Positions 58,343 through 64,000 of a stretch of DNA of 64,000 nucleotides are shown one piece after another. The position numbers were made by a program, and so were the translations under genes. The notes beneath the pieces were generated by a model. The model made no database searches. It had not been told where the DNA came from and saw nothing but the letters and a program-made list of their open reading frames with translations. Within the stretch, counting starts at the first letter, position 1; every line of letters begins with the position of its first letter. This stretch comes from Pseudalkalibacillus hwajinpoensis (GTDB taxonomy: Bacteria > Bacillota > Bacilli > Bacillales > Guptibacillaceae): positions 1,568,599 through 1,632,598 of the forward strand of contig NZ_JADFCM010000001.1 in NCBI RefSeq assembly GCF_015234585.1, written 5' to 3'.

Positions 58343-59119
58343 ATGGCAACTTCTCAAAATATCATTGATCTTCAGAATATCTCTTTTCATTATGGGGATG
58401 GATATGTTCTTGAAGACATTACTTTTTCTATTCCTAGTGGAGCCTTTGTAGGACTTGTAGGTCCGAATGGTTCAGGTAAATCAACTTTAATTAAAATCAT
58501 ATTTGGACTATTGAAGCCTCAAAAGGGACAAGTGAATATATTCGGCAAGAAGATGAATAAGTTTCATGAGTGGAGCAAAATCGGTTATGTCTCTCAGAAA
58601 GCAAATAGTTTTAATTCAGGATTTCCTGCTTCTGTATTTGAAGTCGTTTCAATGGGATTAGCGAGTAAACTTGGGTTATTCAAATTTATGAAAGCAACGC
58701 ATCGAAAAGCAGTTATGGAGGCCCTCAAACAAGTAGGAATGAGTGATTATGCATCAAGTAATATTGGAGAACTTTCTGGTGGACAGCAGCAGAGAGTGTT
58801 TATTGCAAGAGCGCTTGTCAGTAAACCAGAAATTCTTATTCTTGATGAACCTACGGTGGGGGTAGATGCTAATTCAACGAGTGATTTCTATGAACTTCTT
58901 GGTAAGCTTAATCAGGAGAATGGCATTACCTTGCTTCTTGTCACACATGATATCGGAACGATTACGGATAAAGTAACGCACGTGGCATGTTTGAATAAAA
59001 CCCTTCACTTTCATGGTGAAACAAATGAATTTGAACAGTTTAATGATCGTGAACTATCTGGATTTTATGGCCATCATGTTCACGTTCTAAGTCACGACCA
59101 TGATCACGGAGGCATTTAG
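58343..59119 (+). CDS. znuC: Zinc ABC transporter ATP-binding protein
   Basis: This 258-residue ATPase has the Walker A motif GPNGSGKST (residues 40-48), a Q loop, the signature LSGGQQQR and Walker B ILILDEP. The C-terminal tail is histidine-rich (HHVHVLSHDHDH), as in metal-handling ABC proteins. It is first in an operon with the permease and the Zur repressor. No gene for a zinc-binding lipoprotein (ZnuA) is next to it. Confidence 0.93.
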   Translation: MATSQNIIDLQNISFHYGDGYVLEDITFSIPSGAFVGLVGPNGSGKSTLIKIIFGLLKPQKGQVNIFGKKMNKFHEWSKIGYVSQKANSFNSGFPASVFEVVSMGLASKLGLFKFMKATHRKAVMEALKQVGMSDYASSNIGELSGGQQQRVFIARALVSKPEILILDEPTVGVDANSTSDFYELLGKLNQENGITLLLVTHDIGTITDKVTHVACLNKTLHFHGETNEFEQFNDRELSGFYGHHVHVLSHDHDHGGI

Positions 59120-59122
59120 AAA

Positions 59123-59962
59123 ATGATAGAAGCTTTATGGAAATTTGAGTTTTTGCAAAACGCTTTTTTGGCTGGCATATTAATTGGAATTATTGCGCCG
59201 CTACTTGGAGTGTTTATTGTTGTTAGAAGACAGGCGTTAATAGCGGATGCTTTATCACATATTACTTTGGCAGGAATAGCTGCTAGTTTACTTCTAGGTA
59301 AGTATTTTACATTCTGGCAGGGCGTTAATCCTGTTTATATGGGAATGGGATTTTCAGCAGCGGGTTCGTTATTTATTGAGCAACTGCGAAAAGTGTACAA
59401 GCATTTTGAAGAGCTAGCGATCCCCATTACTTTATCTGGGGGGATTGGACTTGGGGTCGTATTCTTATCATTAGCAGATGGATTCAATTCTGATCTATTT
59501 AATTATTTATTCGGAAGCGTCATTGCCATTAGTCGAAGTGACTTAATGGCTGTGGCAGTGATAACGATTATTGTCGTACTTGTTGTGATTTTATTATACA
59601 AAGAACTATTTTTTCTCTCATTCGATGAAGAGCAAGCAATCGTATCAGGCGTTAGAGGAAAGTGGATTCATTTCATTTTCATTTTACTTGTCGCGTTCGT
59701 GATTGCCGTTTCGATGCAGATTGTAGGTGTACTACTCGTTTCGGCGCTTATGACGCTTCCTGTTGCTGCAAGTATTCGAATAGCTAGAGGATTTAAGCAA
59801 ACAATCGCATACTCCATTATTTTGGGAGAAGTTGCGGTGCTTGGTGGACTGGTTCTGGCATATTATCTAGATATTGCCCCGGGTGGAACAATTGTTATTC
59901 TATCAGCATTGATCTTGTTGTTCGTTCTTCTATTCAAAAGATTAAAACAGTGGAAATCTTAA
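59123..59962 (+). CDS. znuB: Zinc ABC transporter permease
   Basis: This 279-residue ABC-3 family permease has about eight membrane helices, DALSHITLAGIA near residue 45, and DEEQAIVSGV. It forms the channel with ZnuC. GGAGG ten bases before the ATG lies in the end of znuC, and the genes are three bases apart, so they are translationally linked. Confidence 0.93.
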   Translation: MIEALWKFEFLQNAFLAGILIGIIAPLLGVFIVVRRQALIADALSHITLAGIAASLLLGKYFTFWQGVNPVYMGMGFSAAGSLFIEQLRKVYKHFEELAIPITLSGGIGLGVVFLSLADGFNSDLFNYLFGSVIAISRSDLMAVAVITIIVVLVVILLYKELFFLSFDEEQAIVSGVRGKWIHFIFILLVAFVIAVSMQIVGVLLVSALMTLPVAASIRIARGFKQTIAYSIILGEVAVLGGLVLAYYLDIAPGGTIVILSALILLFVLLFKRLKQWKS

Positions 59963-59979
59963 CATAATGAGGTGGATAT

Positions 59980-60399
59980 ATGAATGTCTCTACAGCATTG
60001 CGTATTTTAAAGGATGAAGGTTATAAATACACTGAAAAACGGGAGGATCTCGTCACTCTTTTCGCCAAAGAAAAGAGATACCTTTCAGCAAGAGATGTGC
60101 TGAACCATATGCAAGAAAGCTATCCTGGAATGAGTGTTGATACGATTTACAGAAACTTAACTCTGTTTGCGGATTTAACGATATTAGAGGAGACAGAATG
60201 GAACGGTGAAAAACGCTATCGTCTTAGCTGTTCAACGAAAACGCATCATCATCATCTCATTTGTCTGGATTGCGGTAAAACTCGCCAAATAGAATCCTGT
60301 CCAATGGAGAACATTCCAGTAGGGGACTCTGAGTTTGAAGTAACAGGACATAAATTTGAAGTGTACGGTCGCTGTGGTGCATGTCAGGCGCACGCCTAA
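59980..60399 (+). CDS. zur: Zur, zinc-responsive Fur-family repressor
   Basis: This 139-residue regulator has a winged helix (SVDTIYRNLTLF), a histidine-rich stretch KTHHHHLICLDCG with CxxC, and a C-terminal CGAC pair that together form the structural zinc site. Fur-family members also include PerR and Fur, but the znuCB context makes Zur most likely. GAGGTGG precedes the ATG. It is last in the operon, so Zur probably controls its own synthesis. Confidence 0.92.
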   Translation: MNVSTALRILKDEGYKYTEKREDLVTLFAKEKRYLSARDVLNHMQESYPGMSVDTIYRNLTLFADLTILEETEWNGEKRYRLSCSTKTHHHHLICLDCGKTRQIESCPMENIPVGDSEFEVTGHKFEVYGRCGACQAHA

Positions 60400-60433
60400 A
60401 AGCGGAAGAGCATAATTATGCTCTTCCGCTTTT
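60398..60433. terminator. Bidirectional terminator between zur and yqfW
   Basis: A perfect 36-base palindrome (18-base arms). Its forward arm begins in the zur stop codon, and its right half codes for the last residues of yqfW, whose TAA (60416-60418) sits at the centre. Confidence 0.93.
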
Positions 60434-60994
60434 ATTATGGTGTTTAAGCCACTGTTGAGCTTCTGGCCAGGTTTCCAATCGAGATACATTAGAAGGCACT
60501 GTTCCTTGGTTGTATGGAGTGTCAAAAAGGATCACTGGGATCTCACATTCCTCTGCAATCGCACATGCATTATCGTATTTATCCTCAAAAAAAACGTCAA
60601 CGCTATGTTCTTTAATGGAATCAATTTTATCGTGTTTTCCAATAAGTTCGATGTGATGATAAGGGACGGCATTTGATGTAAACCAGTCTTTTGTTGTGTT
60701 GAGTAAATGATCCCCTCTTGCACTAATGTAGAAAAGTTCATAATCCACTTTCCATTCTTCTAGGATAGGATGAGCTTGATCCGCGATAAGGGCATTTGCG
60801 TAAATTTTTTCTTCATTTGTTTTTAACCACTCAAAAAACTCTTTTTGAGGAATGCCGAGAAGGTTAGCAAGATTGTACTGAGTGATATCATGTAATGATA
60901 ATTGTTTATTAAATGATGAATTTAAATAAGGAAGAAAGGTTTTAGGACTTGTTACAGTGCCATCAATATCAAGTCCGAGTCTTTTGATCGTCAT
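60416..60994 (-). CDS. yqfW: YqfW, HAD-type 5'-nucleotidase
   Basis: This 192-residue protein has the HAD nucleophile motif LDIDGT (D9 and D11), a small helical cap, and the later FFEDKYDNA acidic motif. It belongs to the 5'(3')-deoxyribonucleotidase group (NT5C-like). AAGGAG precedes the ATG. The stop codon lies inside a shared terminator palindrome. Confidence 0.88.
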   Translation of the reverse strand: MTIKRLGLDIDGTVTSPKTFLPYLNSSFNKQLSLHDITQYNLANLLGIPQKEFFEWLKTNEEKIYANALIADQAHPILEEWKVDYELFYISARGDHLLNTTKDWFTSNAVPYHHIELIGKHDKIDSIKEHSVDVFFEDKYDNACAIAEECEIPVILFDTPYNQGTVPSNVSRLETWPEAQQWLKHHNKSGRA

Positions 60995-61153
60995 AATAAA
61001 ACTCCTTTTTGATTTGCTCTCTTTTCATCATATCATAGAAAAGAAAGGCAATAAGAAGGAGTTGGGATTATCTTACTGATTGAACGAACATATTCTTACA
61101 CTCACTGACAAATACTAATCATGCTCCACAACAAGGTAAAGTGAGGGATGTAT

Positions 61154-61561
61154 ATGACAGAAGACAGACATGATGACGATCTGGACTTTATCGAGGAGCG
61201 CGAAGTTCGCAGCGAATCGGAAGAGGAATATCTTGAGGAAGCTGCAGCTGAAGTAGCCCCTGGTGTATTAGACCGTCCTTATTTACAGTCGCCTGAAAAT
61301 GAACGTCCAACTGCTGAGGAGCATCATGAACACTTTGAAGCTAAAAGACAGGAACAGGATCGAACAGGAGTGGGAGTGGGTGTAGCTGCTCTTGCTTTAT
61401 CGGTTATTTCCTTGTTCATACTTCCCGTCATTCTTGGAGCAGCGGGAATCGTCGTAGGATTTGTTGCTAGGAGAAAGGGACTAACAACGCTCGGATCATG
61501 GGCGATTGGTGTTGGTGCCGCTTCAATGATCATCAGCTTATTCTTCGCACCGTTCTTTTAG
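61154..61561 (+). CDS. yqfX: YqfX, small two-helix membrane protein
   Basis: This 135-residue protein has a very acidic N-terminal half (EEREVRSESEEEYLEEAAAE). Two glycine- and alanine-rich membrane helices follow, at about residues 73-100 and 112-132, joined by ARRKGLTTLGSW. It matches B. subtilis YqfX in type and position. ATG at 61154 follows GAGGG by six bases. Function is unknown, and a sporulation role is only suggested by the orthologue. Confidence 0.85.
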   Translation: MTEDRHDDDLDFIEEREVRSESEEEYLEEAAAEVAPGVLDRPYLQSPENERPTAEEHHEHFEAKRQEQDRTGVGVGVAALALSVISLFILPVILGAAGIVVGFVARRKGLTTLGSWAIGVGAASMIISLFFAPFF

Positions 61562-61575
61562 TTGAAAACCTTAAT

Positions 61576-61612
61576 AGAAAAGCCAGGCACTTTAAAAGTG
61601 CCTGGCTTTTCT
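61576..61612. terminator. Bidirectional terminator between yqfX and ispG
   Basis: Near-perfect 18-base arms centred on one base, with A and T runs on both sides, between the convergent stop codons. Confidence 0.92.
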
Positions 61613-61632
61613 TCTTTGATCAAGAAAAAGAA

Positions 61633-62751
61633 TTAAGAGTTAGCTTCAGCTTTCTCTTTTTCTTCTGCCATTTTCTTGTAATGTTCTTCTGCTATTTTGT
61701 CGACTTCTTTTTTCAACTCTTCTACCATGGTTTCCTCAGGAACTTTACGGATAATTTCACCATGTCGGAAGAGGAGACCTTCACCACGTGCACCTGCAAT
61801 ACCGATATCAGCTTCACGCGCTTCACCTGGACCATTCACTGCACATCCAAGCACGGCTACTTTAATAGGTGCTTTGATTGTTGAAATGTACTCTTCCACT
61901 TCATTTGCAATTGAAATAAGGTCAATTTCGATACGACCACAAGTTGGACAAGAAATTAATGTGGCTGCATTCGCTGCAAGTCCAAATGATTTAAGAAGCT
62001 CTCTAGCTACTTTTACTTCTTCAACCGGATCCGCACTAAGAGAAATACGTGCCGTATTTCCGATTCCTTTTGAAAGAATAACACCAAGACCGGCTGCGCT
62101 TTTAACTGTACCTGCAAATAGAGTGCCTGACTCTGTAATTCCGAGATGCAGTGGGTAATTAAAAGAACGTGCTGCCAGTTCATATGCTTCAGTTGCAAGG
62201 TTAACATCGGAAGCTTTCATGGAGACGATGATATCGTAGAAATCAAGGTCTTCAAGAATTTTGATATGGTGGAGGGCACTTTCTAGCATTCCCTCAGCTG
62301 TAGGATAGCCGTATTTTTCAAGGATTTTTCGCTCAAGTGAACCAGCATTAACGCCAATGCGAATCGGAATGCCTTTTGCTTTGGCAGCTTTTACGACAGC
62401 TTCCACTTTTTCGCGACGTCCAATATTACCAGGGTTAATACGTATCTTGTCTGCTCCACCTTCAATGGCTTTTAGTGCTAGCTTATAATTAAAGTGAATA
62501 TCAACGACAAGAGGGATATTAATCCTCTTTTTGATTTCAGGGATTGCATCTGCTGCCCTGTCATCTGGACAAGCTACTCGTACAATCTGACAACCAGCTT
62601 CTTCAAGACGATTGATTTCAGCAACTGTTGCTTCCACATCGTGAGTTTTGGTTGTTGTCATACTTTGAATAATAACTTCATCGTTACCGCCTATTGTTAA
62701 AGGACCTACTTTAACAGGTCTAGTTTGACTACGGTGGGTAATTTCATTCAT
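61633..62751 (-). CDS. ispG: IspG, HMBPP synthase
   Basis: This 372-residue TIM-barrel plus [4Fe-4S] enzyme carries out the sixth step of the MEP isoprenoid pathway. Cluster cysteines lie in SCPTCGR and [14 protein letters not shown] at 62751 follows AAAAGGAGCG. The frame extends upstream to 62838 without a binding site. ispH, the next enzyme, is in the same window. Confidence 0.97.
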   Translation of the reverse strand: MNEITHRSQTRPVKVGPLTIGGNDEVIIQSMTTTKTHDVEATVAEINRLEEAGCQIVRVACPDDRAADAIPEIKKRINIPLVVDIHFNYKLALKAIEGGADKIRINPGNIGRREKVEAVVKAAKAKGIPIRIGVNAGSLERKILEKYGYPTAEGMLESALHHIKILEDLDFYDIIVSMKASDVNLATEAYELAARSFNYPLHLGITESGTLFAGTVKSAAGLGVILSKGIGNTARISLSADPVEEVKVARELLKSFGLAANAATLISCPTCGRIEIDLISIANEVEEYISTIKAPIKVAVLGCAVNGPGEAREADIGIAGARGEGLLFRHGEIIRKVPEETMVEELKKEVDKIAEEHYKKMAEEKEKAEANS

Positions 62752-62890
62752 GCGAAAATCGCTCCTTTTACATGTAGGATTGCTTACCTCATGATTTAGA
62801 TCGCTTTTATATACTCCCTTGTAGGGAATAAGACTCATCTGTAATACTATCCCATTGTAGCAACTTTAGAGAGCTATTGACAAGAAATAA

Positions 62891-63226
62891 TCATTGAGCA
62901 GATGTTTGGTCATAAGTTGGTATCCTATATTCTTCCCCGATTTGTATAAGAGTTGGATGAATTTTATTTAATGTTTCAAAATCGTGAACGACCGTTTCAA
63001 TCGGAACCGGTATTGAGCCGTTCGCTTTTTCTACTAAAGAAAGAACAGTATCGCCAGCATTTATTTTATAAACCACATAGGGAGAGTTTTTTTCAGGTGA
63101 ACCCACTTCGACTGCTTCTGATACTTCTGAAATAGCTCTGTTATTTGTAAGAGTTCCTGTTGTTAAATCATAATAAGTTGTATGAAGGACAAGCAGAAAT
63201 AGGGAACTTAACAATAGTTTTCGCAT
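62891..63226 (-). CDS. yqfZ: YqfZ, secreted LysM-like protein
   Basis: This 111-residue protein has a hydrophobic N-terminal segment (RKLLLSSLFLLVLHT) suited to secretion or anchoring. A LysM-like domain follows (VYKINAGDTVLSLVEK to GEEYRIPTY) that would bind peptidoglycan. It matches B. subtilis YqfZ. ATG at 63226 follows AAGGAG; the longer frame to 63283 is not supported. Confidence 0.87.
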   Translation of the reverse strand: MRKLLLSSLFLLVLHTTYYDLTTGTLTNNRAISEVSEAVEVGSPEKNSPYVVYKINAGDTVLSLVEKANGSIPVPIETVVHDFETLNKIHPTLIQIGEEYRIPTYDQTSAQ

Positions 63227-63408
63227 CTCTCGCAACTCCTTCAGAATGATTTCCTTTGTACTACGATATGCTTGTCCTTCCATGATATGACAGATTTCCT
63301 AGTGAATTATCTTTTCTTTCGATCGAGTGTCGAGTAGAATACTAAGAGATGGGGAGATTAACTGAGTTACTCTTCATTAGAGCCTCACGTTAAAAGGAGA
63401 CCAAAAAC

Positions 63409-64000
63409 ATGCTTAAAAAAGGATTGCCGTTTTTATTGTCGATGGTGTTAATGATGTCTATTATTCCTATGGTGGCAAAAGCGGATGCGAGCGTCGGGGA
63501 TGTCATCGTTACACTTGGTGAAGATCTATCTGAAGAGCAAAAACAGAAGCTAGTTGATGAAATGGAAGCTCCGGAAAATGCAATGACGGTAACGGTATCA
63601 AATGAAGAAGAGCATAAATATCTTGGGAATTATATAAGTAAAGCGCTGATCGGTACCCGTGCCTTATCTTCTTCTTCCATAACCATTGGTGAAAAAGATG
63701 CTGGTTTAAGCGTTGAAACAAAAAATATTAATTGGGTAACAGATGAAATGTACGCAAATGCTTTAATAACAGCTGGAGTAAAAGATGCTGATGTTTATGT
63801 GACAGCACCAATGGAGGTTTCAGGTACGGCTGCATTAACTGGTTTAATCAAAGCTTATGAGTTAAGCACAGATGAAGTGATACCTGAGGAGCAAAAACAA
63901 GTAGCAAATGAAGAGCTTGTCACTACTGCAAAATTGAGCGATAGTATTGGTGCAGATAAAGCAACGGAGCTAATGACTAAGATTAAGGATGAAATTGCTA
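63409..64000 (+). CDS. DUF1002 secreted protein (YpuA-like), cut by the right edge
   Basis: This partial protein (197 complete codons visible) begins with a signal peptide (LKKGLPFLLSMVLMMSIIPMVAKA). The DUF1002 domain follows, with VTLGEDLSEEQK near the start and LSSSSITIGEKDAGLSVE later, like B. subtilis YpuA. AAAAGGAG precedes the ATG. The end lies outside the window. Function is unknown. Confidence 0.87.
   Translation, partial: MLKKGLPFLLSMVLMMSIIPMVAKADASVGDVIVTLGEDLSEEQKQKLVDEMEAPENAMTVTVSNEEEHKYLGNYISKALIGTRALSSSSITIGEKDAGLSVETKNINWVTDEMYANALITAGVKDADVYVTAPMEVSGTAALTGLIKAYELSTDEVIPEEQKQVANEELVTTAKLSDSIGADKATELMTKIKDEIA

Noticed and set aside
61697..62158. 153-codon forward frame inside ispG
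   Set aside because: It is antisense to the conserved ispG and has no binding site or recognisable motif.

Overview
This is a conserved chromosomal segment of a low-GC, endospore-forming, Gram-positive bacterium of the Bacillaceae. The evidence is strong AGGAGG-type ribosome binding sites, many TTG and GTG starts, sporulation genes (sda, gpr, yqxA, yqfC, yqfD, yqfT, yqfX), a comE competence locus, a CIRCE/HrcA heat-shock operon, a sigma-W type promoter, and a gene order that follows the Bacillus subtilis yqeF-to-yqfZ/ispG region almost gene for gene. The proteins diverge enough from B. subtilis that a different genus is likely; I cannot name the species. I see no rRNA, tRNA, CRISPR array, prophage or insertion sequence.

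Layout. Positions 1-904: the end of a protein running in from the left edge, the checkpoint gene sda (reverse strand), and a cluster of DnaA boxes. 905-5919: a tight operon yqeG-yqeH-aroE-yqeI-nadD-yqeK-rsfS-yqeM (ribosome assembly, shikimate, NAD and Ap4A metabolism). 6008-10648: comER, the DNA-uptake genes comEA-comEB-comEC, and yqzM. 10860-10985: a candidate small structured RNA. 11052-14080: holA, rpsT, gpr, yqxA. 14341-17419: lepA and hemW. 17557-25835: the CIRCE-controlled operon hrcA-grpE-dnaK-dnaJ-prmA-rsmE-mtaB. 25895-28593: deoC, a phosphate-transporter family gene, rpsU-yqeY. 28921-31816: a sigma-W type promoter driving yqeZ-floA-yqfB (membrane stress). 31971-39977: yqfC, yqfD, phoH, pgpH, ybeY, dgkA, cdd, era, yqzL, recO. 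40186-45536: ccpN-ppsR (gluconeogenic control), yaiI, dnaG, sigA. 45903-48924: an acyl-CoA dehydrogenase and an acyl-CoA synthetase, apparently inserted between sigA and cccA relative to B. subtilis. 49140-57204: cccA, trmK, yqfO, ispH, yqfQ, cshB, nfo, yqfT, yqfU. 57251-62751: a lytic transglycosylase-like gene, the zinc-uptake operon znuC-znuB-zur with a Zur-box-like site, yqfW, yqfX, ispG. 62891-64000: yqfZ and a DUF1002 protein cut by the right edge.

The main departures from the B. subtilis order are: spoIIP missing between gpr and yqxA; glyQS missing between recO and ccpN; deoC placed after mtaB; and the fatty-acid pair placed between sigA and cccA. Most of the window is core housekeeping. 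I did not find a previously undescribed multi-gene system. The observations most worth checking are the candidate small RNA upstream of holA, the missing canonical start codon in yqeZ, the DnaA-box cluster, and the predicted CcpA and Zur operators.
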